Positions 9,200 to 17,797 of a DNA stretch of 64,000 nucleotides are shown piece after piece. The notes below the pieces were generated by a model that was given only the letters and a program-made list of their open reading frames with translations, was not told the DNA's origin and searched no databases. The position numbers were made by a program, and so were the translations under genes. How positions within the stretch are numbered: the first letter of the stretch is position 1; each line of letters starts with the position of its first letter. Origin of the DNA: Mannheimia sp041807705 (lineage in GTDB: Bacteria; Pseudomonadota; Gammaproteobacteria; Enterobacterales; Pasteurellaceae). The stretch spans positions 1-64,000 of the forward strand of contig NZ_JBGTYY010000001.1 in assembly GCF_041807705.1 (NCBI RefSeq), in the 5' to 3' direction.

Positions 9200-10462
9200 A
9201 TGCATCTTACTCAACTTAAAAATACCCCTGTTTCAGAATTAGTTGAAATGGGCGAAAACCAGATGGGCTTAGAAAATCTAGCTCGTTTACGCAAACAAGA
9301 TATTGTTTTTGCTATCCTTAAACAACACGCTAAAAGTGGCGAAGACATTTTCGGTCAAGGCGTGTTAGAAATTTTACCCGACGGCTTTGGTTTCTTACGT
9401 TCAGCTGATAGCTCATACTTAGCAGGTCCTGATGACATTTATGTTTCACCGAGTCAAATCCGCCGTTTTAACTTACAAACCGGTGATAAAGTAGAAGGTA
9501 AAATCCGCCCGCCAAAAGAAGGTGAACGCTATTTTGCCCTACTGAAAGTCGATTCAGTTAATGATGACAAACCGGAAGCCTCTCGCAGCAAAATTCTCTT
9601 TGAAAACTTAACTCCTCTGCACGCCAATTCCCGCTTAAAAATGGAGCGTGGTAATGGCTCAAAAGAAGATTTAACCGCTCGAATTTTAGATTTAGCTGCA
9701 CCTATTGGTAAAGGTCAGCGTGCGTTGATCGTTGCACCACCAAAAGCAGGTAAAACCGTTCTTCTGCAAAATATTGCACAAAGCATAACCTCTAACCATC
9801 CAGAATGTGAATTAATTGTTTTATTAATTGATGAGCGCCCTGAAGAGGTTACTGAAATGCAACGTACCGTGCGTGGTGAAGTAATTGCCTCAACCTTTGA
9901 TGAGCCAGCAACCCGCCACGTTCAAGTTGCGGAAATGGTAATTGAAAAAGCAAAACGTTCTGTTGAACATAAAAAAGACGTGGTTATTTTATTAGACTCT
10001 ATCACACGTCTTGCTCGTGCTTACAACACCGTTACCCCTGTTTCAGGTAAAATTTTATCGGGTGGTGTGGACGCTAACGCATTACACCGTCCAAAACGCT
10101 TCTTCGGTGCAGCTCGTAACGTGGAAGAAGGCGGTAGCTTAACCATTATCGCAACCGCACTTGTGGATACCGGCTCAAAAATGGACGAAGTTATCTTTGA
10201 AGAGTTCAAAGGTACGGGTAATATGGAGCTACACCTCTCTCGCCGTATTGCAGAACGCCGTATCTTCCCTGCGATTGACTTCAACCGCTCAGGTACTCGT
10301 AAAGATGACTTATTAATGGCAGCAGATGAGCTACAAAAAACTTGGATGTTACGCAAAGTGCTTAATCCAATGGACGAAGTGGACGCTATCGAATGGTTAA
10401 TTGATAAACTAATGATGGCAAAAACCAACGAAGAGTTTTTTGAGATAATGAAACGTTCGTAG
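9200..10462 (+). CDS. rho: transcription termination factor Rho
   Basis: Hexameric RNA-dependent ATPase that ends untranslated transcripts. The 420-residue protein is nearly collinear with E. coli Rho (419). It has the N-terminal RNA-binding domain (DGFGFLRS), Walker A APPKAGKT near residue 180, Walker B VIILLDSITRLARAY-type sequence, and the C-terminal R-loop region GGVDANALHRPKRFFGAARN. A leader of about 180 bases separates it from cysK, which would allow the autoregulation known for rho, but no structure there convinced me. Confidence 0.98.
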   Translation: MHLTQLKNTPVSELVEMGENQMGLENLARLRKQDIVFAILKQHAKSGEDIFGQGVLEILPDGFGFLRSADSSYLAGPDDIYVSPSQIRRFNLQTGDKVEGKIRPPKEGERYFALLKVDSVNDDKPEASRSKILFENLTPLHANSRLKMERGNGSKEDLTARILDLAAPIGKGQRALIVAPPKAGKTVLLQNIAQSITSNHPECELIVLLIDERPEEVTEMQRTVRGEVIASTFDEPATRHVQVAEMVIEKAKRSVEHKKDVVILLDSITRLARAYNTVTPVSGKILSGGVDANALHRPKRFFGAARNVEEGGSLTIIATALVDTGSKMDEVIFEEFKGTGNMELHLSRRIAERRIFPAIDFNRSGTRKDDLLMAADELQKTWMLRKVLNPMDEVDAIEWLIDKLMMAKTNEEFFEIMKRS

Positions 10463-10470
10463 AGTATAAA

Positions 10471-10502
10471 AAATCAGCACCATTTAGGTGCTGATTTCTT
10501 TT
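10471..10502 (+). terminator. rho-independent terminator after rho
   Basis: AAATCAGCACC (10471-10481) pairs with GGTGCTGATTT (10487-10497), followed by CTTTTT. It lies between the convergent rho and napF-like genes. Confidence 0.85.
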
Positions 10503-10509
10503 TGAAAGA

Positions 10510-11034
10510 TTAAACTAGTTGAATAGCTGATAAAAAGCAACTTATCTTACATTCTCCACAACCATTACATAGTTCATTATTCACCATCAAATTGCTAGAA
10601 ATAGCTTGCTGAGAACATTGATCTTGGCACATAGTACAAAGCTGATTTTGCTTAACTAAGCACTCATTAGAGACACTTGGGCGAAGCCCAGTATCTCGTT
10701 TGAAGGCAATATTTAAAGCATTAGTAGAGCAACTTTCGGCACATTTTCCGCATAAACTGCAGCTCATATAATCTAGCTCTAAAACCGCTTTTTTTTGCTG
10801 AATTTGAATTAAATTATGTGGGCAAGCCTGAGTGCAATCTCCACAGCCAGTACAAGCAACTAGAAATAGATGTTCCTCCGCAGCAAAAGGCGGACGATGA
10901 GCTAAACGAGCATTATATTCTTTCTGCCCTTTATCTACAGAGTTAAATAACGTGCGGAACAATCTACGCCTTGAAATCTGTTTATGGCTTAAATATGCCT
11001 CATAATACTGTTCATTTCTAGCTTGCATATTCAT
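10510..11034 (-). CDS. NapF-like ferredoxin-type protein
   Basis: Small cytosolic iron-sulfur protein with four cysteine clusters: CTGCGDCTQACPHN, CSLCGKCAESC, CTMCQDQCSQQ and CNGCGECKISC. I start it at the ATG at 11034, which overlaps the stop of the upstream chaperone gene (TAATG), giving 174 residues; a second ATG at 11028 is possible. H. influenzae has a similar gene at the end of its dms operon. NapF proteins are linked to iron-sulfur or molybdoenzyme maturation, so a role in assembling the reductase is likely but inferred. Confidence 0.82.
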   Translation of the reverse strand: MNMQARNEQYYEAYLSHKQISRRRLFRTLFNSVDKGQKEYNARLAHRPPFAAEEHLFLVACTGCGDCTQACPHNLIQIQQKKAVLELDYMSCSLCGKCAESCSTNALNIAFKRDTGLRPSVSNECLVKQNQLCTMCQDQCSQQAISSNLMVNNELCNGCGECKISCFLSAIQLV

Positions 11035-11633
11035 TACCGATAGAGTTGAGATTGGATAACTTCTATGTTCGCCTGTTCTTGCCAAGAGTGTAGTGTATCT
11101 TTAGCAAGTAATGCCAGCCCTTGATAAAAAGGATAATCTTGCTGTTCACTTAATAAATCTAAATAGCGATAAGCCCAATTTAATAAATAGCTACCTAAAT
11201 ATTCAGCTAACAGTTCTGGTTTATTTTCAGCTAAATAGGCAGATAGCATTAACATCAATCCAAAATGATCTTCAGGTTCATTCGTTCCTAATGAAAAGCT
11301 AATCTGGTGCTTTTGCAAAAATGCCCTTAAATTTAATAGCGATTCACCAAAAATGACAGATTCTTCATCTAAATAAACAGAACTCCAAGGTGGTGCAGCT
11401 AGTTCATTTGGACCAATAAACAATGCTTGATAATCTCTAGAGATGTCTTGTTTCAGCCCATTAGTAATCAAGGCAGGTATTTCTGAATGCTGAATTGGCC
11501 ATTGTTGTGCCCACTCTGACTCAGAAAATAGATATAATACAGCCTGAGCCTGTAGCTCATTTGGCGAATAATAAAATAGTGTTCCTAATAATCTTCCACT
11601 TAAGGAAATCCATTCTAATAATACTTTATCCAT
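11034..11633 (-). CDS. TorD/DmsD-family molybdoenzyme chaperone
   Basis: 199 residues, mostly helical. It begins MDKVLLEWISLSGRLLGTLFYY and contains the family-like segment LFIGPNELAAPPWSSVYLDEE near residue 75. DmsD-type chaperones bind the twin-arginine leader of DmsA and hold it until cofactor loading. The start at 11633 has AGGTGG just upstream; the ORF is open further 5' but would run over dmsC. A hairpin separates it from dmsC, and its stop overlaps the napF-like start. Confidence 0.85.
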   Translation of the reverse strand: MDKVLLEWISLSGRLLGTLFYYSPNELQAQAVLYLFSESEWAQQWPIQHSEIPALITNGLKQDISRDYQALFIGPNELAAPPWSSVYLDEESVIFGESLLNLRAFLQKHQISFSLGTNEPEDHFGLMLMLSAYLAENKPELLAEYLGSYLLNWAYRYLDLLSEQQDYPFYQGLALLAKDTLHSWQEQANIEVIQSQLYR

Positions 11634-11658
11634 ACCACCTCGAATATAAAAAATTCTC

Positions 11659-11681
11659 AAAGGGCGAATAATTCGCCCTTT
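11659..11681 (-). terminator. intra-operon hairpin between dmsC and the dmsD-like gene
   Basis: AAGGGCGAAT and ATTCGCCCTT form a 10-base-pair stem around a single A at 11660-11680, followed on the minus strand by TTGAGAATTTTTT. It may partly terminate transcription, or stabilise the upstream dmsABC message, so that less chaperone than enzyme is made. Confidence 0.5.
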
Positions 11682-11685
11682 ATTT

Positions 11686-12522
11686 TTATCCTGCCACAGC
11701 CATTCCAACGGTCATATGTAAGCCATAAAACACGGTTCTGCCAATCATTTCAGCAAATAGCATCATTATGACAGCTATTCCTAAAAGCATTGTATTTTTA
11801 CCCTTAAATAATAAAATACCTGCTAAACCTAATAGACATAATCGAACTGCGTGCATAATCGCATAATCTGGCACTAAAGCTGTTGCTTGCATAGCTGAAC
11901 TGTGGATTTGACTTAAACTAAAGCCTTGATAAATCACCACTATAGCTGCTAAAAATACGGCAATAAAATAAATCCAAGAACAGTAGCAAAGAGGATATTC
12001 TCGATAAGGATTACTTTTTAATAGTGCATATCCTAACGCATTACCACCAATAACAACCGTTAAGTAAAATTGCCACGAGGTAAATACCGTATTCCACGTT
12101 GGCACAGTATTGATATGATAGAGGTTATTCATCATATACATAAAAAGTAAGCCAATACAAGCGGTCAAAATTAGCCAAATTTTTGCAATTCCTCTTGGTA
12201 TCTTACCTAAAATTGCCAATATCCAATACAAACCTGCTAGAATAAAGAAGGCTGCTCCGCTTGCAATTTCATTGCTAAGCATTGATTGTCCAACACGGTT
12301 TAAGCTATTAAATGCTTTTAGTGGCGAACCTAAATGCATAACTGATGCAATAAATCCAATCGCTAATAAAACTAAGGGAATAAACAGCATTTTATGCAAA
12401 TAAGAGCGACTTTGCTCTGAATTATCACGACACAGAACAAAACTAAATAATAGCCAACAACCCACTACCACTTGAGCAAGAACGGTGAAAATAATTAAAG
12501 GTAATTCGTGTAGTCCGTTCAT
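11686..12522 (-). CDS. dmsC: DMSO reductase membrane anchor subunit DmsC
   Basis: Integral membrane quinol oxidase subunit that anchors DmsAB and passes electrons from menaquinol. The 278 residues contain about eight hydrophobic helices, starting MNGLHELPLIIFTVLAQVVVG. The start lies directly after the dmsB stop. Two bases separate the genes, so translation is probably coupled. Confidence 0.93.
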   Translation of the reverse strand: MNGLHELPLIIFTVLAQVVVGCWLLFSFVLCRDNSEQSRSYLHKMLFIPLVLLAIGFIASVMHLGSPLKAFNSLNRVGQSMLSNEIASGAAFFILAGLYWILAILGKIPRGIAKIWLILTACIGLLFMYMMNNLYHINTVPTWNTVFTSWQFYLTVVIGGNALGYALLKSNPYREYPLCYCSWIYFIAVFLAAIVVIYQGFSLSQIHSSAMQATALVPDYAIMHAVRLCLLGLAGILLFKGKNTMLLGIAVIMMLFAEMIGRTVFYGLHMTVGMAVAG

Positions 12523-12523
12523 A

Positions 12524-13141
12524 TTACACCTCCCTTGGATTTGCTAAGAAGCCACTTTTATCGCCACTTGGGCGAGCATTCTTATTCGGTTTTACAACCA
12601 AATTCGGTTTAGTAAAATCTGCTGGTGGTAATGGAGCAATAGAGGCTTGCTCACCATATTTTTTACGAAGCTCGGTAATAGTGGCAAAATCCAACGCACG
12701 CAATGGGCAAGCATCTACACAAATTGGCTTGCTACCTTCCTTTACTCGGGAGTAGCAACCATCACATTTCGTCATTAATCCTTTTTTCACATCAAATTGT
12801 GGTGCATCATAAGGACAAGCCATACTGCAATAACGGCAACCAATACATTTAGTATCATCAACTAATACAAAACCATCCGCATTTTTGTGCATTGCACCTG
12901 TTGGGCAGACTTTACTACAAGCGGGGGCATCGCAATGGTTACAAGATATCGACATATAGTATGTAAAGACATCTTGATTCCAGCAACCATTGCTATCTTG
13001 TATCCAATTACCGCCAGCATATTCATAAATTCGGCGAAAATTAACCTCTGTACCTAAGTCTTTATAATCCTTACAAGCTAACTCACACGTTTTACAGCCG
13101 GTACAACGTTCAGAATCGAAATAAAAACCATATTGTTCCAT
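12524..13141 (-). CDS. dmsB: DMSO reductase iron-sulfur subunit DmsB
   Basis: Electron-transfer subunit with four [4Fe-4S] cluster motifs in order: CTGCKTCELACKD, CNHCDAPACSKVCP, CIGCRYCSMACPYD and the spaced CDGCYSRV...CVDACP, 16 cysteines in all. 205 residues, as in E. coli. It carries electrons from DmsC to the molybdenum centre in DmsA. Confidence 0.96.
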   Translation of the reverse strand: MEQYGFYFDSERCTGCKTCELACKDYKDLGTEVNFRRIYEYAGGNWIQDSNGCWNQDVFTYYMSISCNHCDAPACSKVCPTGAMHKNADGFVLVDDTKCIGCRYCSMACPYDAPQFDVKKGLMTKCDGCYSRVKEGSKPICVDACPLRALDFATITELRKKYGEQASIAPLPPADFTKPNLVVKPNKNARPSGDKSGFLANPREV

Positions 13142-13150
13142 AACTCACCC

Positions 13151-15565
13151 CTATAATTTTGCAACTTGTACTAAGTTAGAATGCTGCGGATTACCTTTGG
13201 CTAAAGGAGATGGGCGTTGTGTAGTGAGTACATTCACACAACCGCCATGATCAATCCCTTTATTATCTGGTGCATACCAGCCCCCCTCACTTAATGCAAC
13301 AACGCCAGGAATAATGCGAGGCGTAACTTTAGCGTTGATATGTACTTCTCCACGGTCATTAAAAATTTTGAGCATATCGCCATTTTTAATTCCTCTTGGC
13401 TCTGCATCAATCGGATTAATCCAAACTTCTTGCGGATTAGAAGCCTTTAATACATCAATATTACCATAAGTAGAGTGCGTACGAGCCTTATAGTGGAAAC
13501 CACATACCTGTAGAGGGTATTTTTCTATTAACAGATCGCCATAATGCTCAAAGCTATCTACGTGAATAGGTAATGGGTGGATAACTTCATCTTTATCCAA
13601 CTCCCACGTTTGAGCGATTTCAGCTAGGCGTTCTGAATAAATTTCAATTTTGCCTGATGGTGTTGCTAATGGATTAGCCTCTGGATTTTCACGGAAATCT
13701 TTATAAGCAATATAAAAGCCATTTGGATCGATTTTCTTGAAAATTCCCTGTTTTCTAAATTCATCAAAAGTCGGCAATTCAGGAATTTGCTCTCTTGATT
13801 GTTCATAAATATGACGTAACCATTGCTCTTGTGTTCTTCCTTCTGTAAATTGCTCTTTTACTCCTAATTTTTCAGATAAATCACTTAACATATCGTAGAT
13901 ATTGCGACACTCAAATGGTGGTTTAACCACTTGATCCGCAAAAATGACGTAGTTCATATTGGATGTGAACGCATCTAAACAAAAATCCATCTGCTCAGAT
14001 GTTGTACAGTCTGGCAATAAAATATCACTATATTTCGCCGTTGAAGTCATATGATTATCAATGGTAATAATCAGCTCACAATTAGACTCATCTTGTAAAA
14101 TTTCGTGAGTACGATTAATGTCAGCGTGCTGGTTAATTAAGCAATTACTTGCATAATTCCAAATGACTTTAATTGGTGCAGTTAAACGCTCAACACCACG
14201 AATACCATCTGTTTTATCCGTCATTTCTGTTGCTCGGAAAATAGCATCTGTCCAGAGAAACATTGGAATGCTAGCTTTGACCGGATTAGTTAAAGTTGGC
14301 ATTCTCACAAAAGGAAGACCATAAGAACTTTCACGTGCACCTGTATTTCCCCCACTAATTCCAACATTACCAGTTAAAATCGGGAGCATTGCAATTGCAC
14401 GGGAAAGAATTTCCCCATTACTGCGCCTTTGAGGCCCCCAGCCCTGAGAAATATAAGCAGGTTTAGTTGAACCAATTTCACGAGCCAACTTAATGATACG
14501 ATCAGCAGGAATACCTGTAATTTTCGCAGCCCATTCAGGCGTTTTTGCAATACCATCTTTGCCTTGTCCTAAGATATGAGCCTTATAGTGACCATTTTTT
14601 GGAGCACTTGCTGGCAATGTTTTTTCATCATAACCTACACAATATTTATCAAGGAATGGTTGATCCACTAAATCTTCAGTAATCAGCACATAAGCAATCG
14701 CCGAAACTAATGCGGCATCTGTTCCAGGTCTAATTGGAATCCATTCATCTTCTCTACCAACCCCGGTATCGGTATAACGAGGGTCAATAATAATTAATTT
14801 GGCATTAGATTTTTCTTTAGCTTGCTGAATACAATAAGTTAATCCACCACCACTCATACGGGTTTCCGCTGGGTTATTACCGAATAGCACAATAAGTTTA
14901 GTATTTTCTATATCAGCCATTCCATTACCTAATGCCCAGCCTCCACCGTAGGTATAATCTAGTCCTACCGCAATTTGTGCTGTGCTATAATCACCATAAT
15001 GATTTAAGTAACCACCGATACAGTTCATTAAACGAGCAACTAATGTTGAACCTGGTGGCCAAGATTGCGTTATCGTGCCACCTAAAGTCCCTGTACCATA
15101 GTTCAAATAGATACTTTCATTACCATATTTTGCAATGTTTTTCTTCAATGAATCCGCAATGGTAGTTAAGGCCTCATCCCAAGTGATACGCTCAAACTTT
15201 CCTTCTCCACGTTTACCCACACGTTTCATCGGATATTTCAAACGATCAGGATTATATACACGACGACGCATTGAACGCCCCCTCAAACAAGCTCGAACTT
15301 GATGATCCACATTATAGGTTTCTGTACCTGTATTATCCGTTTCTACATAAGTAATTTGCTCATCTTTAACGTGCATACGTAACGCACAACGGCTACCGCA
15401 GTTTACGGTACAAGCACTCCATACAATTTTTTCATCGCTTGTATTTTGAACGAGAATAGACTCAGCTTTAGCTGAAAAAGGAAGAGATAAACCAGATGCT
15501 GCCGCTAGGCTTGTTGCAGAGGCAGTTTTAAGAAAATGACGACGATTTAGGTTAAAATCACTCAT
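13151..15565 (-). CDS. dmsA: DMSO reductase catalytic subunit DmsA
   Basis: Molybdopterin (bis-MGD) oxidoreductase that reduces DMSO and related S- and N-oxides during anaerobic respiration. It begins MSDFNLNRRHFLKTA, a twin-arginine leader followed by a hydrophobic stretch ending AKA, so it is exported folded. Next come the cysteine cluster CTVNCGSRCALR and CLRGRSMRR, then the large cofactor-binding domains (WNYASNCLINQHADINRTHEI). The start at 15565 has GGAGGG nine bases upstream; the GTG at 15580 is part of that ribosome site. 804 residues. Confidence 0.95.
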   Translation of the reverse strand: MSDFNLNRRHFLKTASATSLAAASGLSLPFSAKAESILVQNTSDEKIVWSACTVNCGSRCALRMHVKDEQITYVETDNTGTETYNVDHQVRACLRGRSMRRRVYNPDRLKYPMKRVGKRGEGKFERITWDEALTTIADSLKKNIAKYGNESIYLNYGTGTLGGTITQSWPPGSTLVARLMNCIGGYLNHYGDYSTAQIAVGLDYTYGGGWALGNGMADIENTKLIVLFGNNPAETRMSGGGLTYCIQQAKEKSNAKLIIIDPRYTDTGVGREDEWIPIRPGTDAALVSAIAYVLITEDLVDQPFLDKYCVGYDEKTLPASAPKNGHYKAHILGQGKDGIAKTPEWAAKITGIPADRIIKLAREIGSTKPAYISQGWGPQRRSNGEILSRAIAMLPILTGNVGISGGNTGARESSYGLPFVRMPTLTNPVKASIPMFLWTDAIFRATEMTDKTDGIRGVERLTAPIKVIWNYASNCLINQHADINRTHEILQDESNCELIITIDNHMTSTAKYSDILLPDCTTSEQMDFCLDAFTSNMNYVIFADQVVKPPFECRNIYDMLSDLSEKLGVKEQFTEGRTQEQWLRHIYEQSREQIPELPTFDEFRKQGIFKKIDPNGFYIAYKDFRENPEANPLATPSGKIEIYSERLAEIAQTWELDKDEVIHPLPIHVDSFEHYGDLLIEKYPLQVCGFHYKARTHSTYGNIDVLKASNPQEVWINPIDAEPRGIKNGDMLKIFNDRGEVHINAKVTPRIIPGVVALSEGGWYAPDNKGIDHGGCVNVLTTQRPSPLAKGNPQHSNLVQVAKL

Positions 15566-15626
15566 ATAATTTCCCTCCACGAAAATTAACTAAAGTAACT
15601 TTAACCTAAAAGGAGTACAAATAACT

Positions 15627-15640
15627 TTGATTGAAATCAA
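15627..15640. promoter_or_regulatory. FNR box upstream of dmsA
   Basis: TTGATTGAAATCAA is a perfect match to the FNR consensus TTGAT-N4-ATCAA. It lies about 62 bases before the dmsA start codon, where an anaerobic activator site is expected. FNR control of dmsABC is established in E. coli; here it is inferred from the site. Confidence 0.85.
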
Positions 15641-15731
15641 AAAGCTAATAAAATCAAATACTTGCTAATGATATGTATTTCTATTATCCTCAATATACTA
15701 AAGGCTATTATTAATGCAACCTTATTTGGGA

Positions 15732-16913
15732 TCAATAACTTTCCAACACCTCTTTCAAGACAGCAATCCCCTTATCAATCTGCTCATCAGAAATAATCAG
15801 CGGTGGGAGTAATCTTAATTTACTTTTTGCGGTTAAAAATAGTACGCCTTTGTCAATACATTTAGCCACCACATCAGAAGCTGAAACGCTTTCTTCAAAT
15901 TCCACGCCAAGCATTAAGCCTAAGCCCGATACCGATTTTACTTTTGGTAGAACTTGTAATTTTTGCTGTAGAGATTGCCCTTTTCGTTGTACTTCTTGTA
16001 AGAATTCAGCATTGATTTTATCTAATATAACATTTGCTCCAGCACAGGCAACGGGGTTGCCGCCAAAGGTTGAGCCGTGATCGCTTTTGCCTAATATATT
16101 TTCCACTTTCTCGCCTAACAGAAAAGCCCCTATCGGTAATCCTCCGCCTAAGCCTTTGGCAAGACTTACAATATCAGGCTGCAAACCAAATTGTTGGTAA
16201 GAAAACATTGTGCCTGTTCGCCCAATGCCTGTTTGTACTTCATCGATAATAAAGACTAAATCTTTTTGTTGGCAAAGCGACTGCACCGCCTGCAAGTAAT
16301 CATTATTTAAAGCACAAACACCGCCCTCGCCTTGTACTACTTCAACTAAAATACCGCATACATCATTGGCATTTAAACGTGTTTTGAGTGCTTCGATATC
16401 ATTTGCAGGCACATATTCAAAGCCATCAGTAAAGGGGAAAAAGTGTTGATGAAACACATCTTGCCCCGTTGCCGCCAAGGTTGAAATCGTTCTGCCGTGA
16501 AATGAATTGACTAAGGTTAAAACCGTTGAACGCCCAGTGCCATAGTTATCGTGGCTATATTTGCGAGCTGTTTTTACTGCTCCCTCGTTTGCTTCCGCCC
16601 CTGAATTGCAAAAAAATGATCTTTTTAGACCGCTTGCAGTCACCAATTTTTTCGCTAATTGGCTTGAGGGTTCAGTAAAAAATAAATTTGAGGTGTGTTG
16701 TAATTTTCCTGCTTGAGTTGTGATAGCCGAAAGCCAGTCATCATCAGCCCAACCTAAGCTGTTTACCCCAATGCCGCTAGTAAAATCTAAATATTGGTTG
16801 CCTTCAAAATCCCACACATCGCAGCCTTTGCCCTGTGAAAGGGCTAAATCAAATCTGCCGTACGTTTGGGCAATATACTCTTTATCTAATTGTTTGATGT
16901 TGTTGCTTGTCAT
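15732..16913 (-). CDS. argD: acetylornithine aminotransferase
   Basis: PLP-dependent class III aminotransferase that makes N-acetylornithine in arginine synthesis and can also serve lysine synthesis. Motifs include the FCNSGAEANEGAVK substrate region, FIIDEVQTGIGRTG, and the PLP lysine in SLAKGLGGGLPIGA near residue 245. 393 residues. It lies in the same direction as argB and argC, with a broken Sel1-repeat gene between, so the arg genes probably form a loose cluster. Confidence 0.92.
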   Translation of the reverse strand: MTSNNIKQLDKEYIAQTYGRFDLALSQGKGCDVWDFEGNQYLDFTSGIGVNSLGWADDDWLSAITTQAGKLQHTSNLFFTEPSSQLAKKLVTASGLKRSFFCNSGAEANEGAVKTARKYSHDNYGTGRSTVLTLVNSFHGRTISTLAATGQDVFHQHFFPFTDGFEYVPANDIEALKTRLNANDVCGILVEVVQGEGGVCALNNDYLQAVQSLCQQKDLVFIIDEVQTGIGRTGTMFSYQQFGLQPDIVSLAKGLGGGLPIGAFLLGEKVENILGKSDHGSTFGGNPVACAGANVILDKINAEFLQEVQRKGQSLQQKLQVLPKVKSVSGLGLMLGVEFEESVSASDVVAKCIDKGVLFLTAKSKLRLLPPLIISDEQIDKGIAVLKEVLESY

Positions 16914-16921
16914 ATTTTTCC

Positions 16922-17764
16922 TTATTTCTGTAATGATTTTAACTTTTCGCAGGCTTTTTCACGTTCGCTATTCGCTGAATGTTCCACTTCGCAAAGTAAG
17001 CCATATAAGTAGAGAGCCTTATCTAGCTGATTAGTTTCCACAAAATCTTCTGCTAGGTAATATATTCGATAATCTTGATGGTTTTCTATCGCTTGTTTAA
17101 ATAGCTGAGTGGCTTGGGTTAAGTTCTGCTCAGTTCCCCTTCCCTCAATGGTTGCCATTGCAACATAATTTAAATAATAACCTTTATTCAGTTCGTTATT
17201 TAACTGCGTTTGAGCAACTTGGTAAGCTCTTTCATAATCCTCAAGCTGATAAAACACTTGAAATAATAGGTCTGCCGCCTCGTTTCTTCCACTATCAAAT
17301 GCTTTTTGCTCTATTTCCATTTGCCAATTTTTGACTAAATCTGACCGCTTGTTGAAGGTTGCACCATCGGCATAAAGATGAAATCGCAGTTTTTTTGCGT
17401 GAAATGCAGTTGCTTTCTCCAATTCCCCTTTTTCTAATTCTTTGAGCCATTTTAACGCTAAGGTTTCATCGTAAAACTGTGGATAATAATCTGAATCAGC
17501 ATACACCTCAGCTAACATCAATTGTGCGTTTTGATGACCTTGACTCGCCGCCTTATCAAGCCACGCTAAGCTCTCTTGAGGGTCGAATACTAAGCCATTC
17601 GGTTCCCCGTCAAAATCTCCCGAACCTAAAGTATATTAAGCTTGAGCGTCGCCAATTGATGCTTCTGATTTCAATCTAAACTCATAAGAAGAGAAATAGT
17701 AAACTAGCCCAACTAAGCCGATAACAGACAAAGCACAGACGAAATATTTAAGCAATAATTTCAT
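16922..17764 (-). pseudogene. Sel1/TPR-repeat membrane-anchored protein, interrupted by an in-frame stop
   Basis: An ORF starting at the ATG at 17764 encodes MKLLLKYFVCALSVIGLVGL, a signal anchor, and reads GDAQA then TAA at 17638-17636. The same frame continues without break as YTLGSGDFDGEPN...WLDKAASQGHQNAQLMLAEVY, a typical Sel1-like repeat, for another 237 codons to 16922. A single base change in codon 43 (CAA to TAA would restore AQAQYTLG) splits one 280-codon gene. The ATG at 17521 sits inside a repeat and has no good ribosome site, so the downstream part is probably not made. Function unknown. Confidence 0.8.
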
Positions 17765-17797
17765 ACAAGCGGTTAAATTTTCTCACTATTTTGCAAA
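17765..17797 (+). repeat. full-length Apl-type DNA uptake signal sequence
   Basis: ACAAGCGGT at 17765-17773 is followed by TAAATTTT, six bases and TTTTGCAAA, the full extended uptake signal of the A. pleuropneumoniae/Mannheimia group. It is given as one clear example of many in the window. Confidence 0.8.

Noticed and set aside
9000..9242. 80-codon ORF from the cysK end into rho
   Set aside because: It spans the cysK terminator and both gene boundaries and shows only low-complexity hydrophobic sequence.
17521..17521. Sel1 protein starting at the internal ATG at 17521 as an intact 199-residue gene
   Set aside because: This start lies inside a Sel1 repeat, has no signal peptide or ribosome site, and the coding frame clearly continues upstream to 17764 apart from one stop codon.
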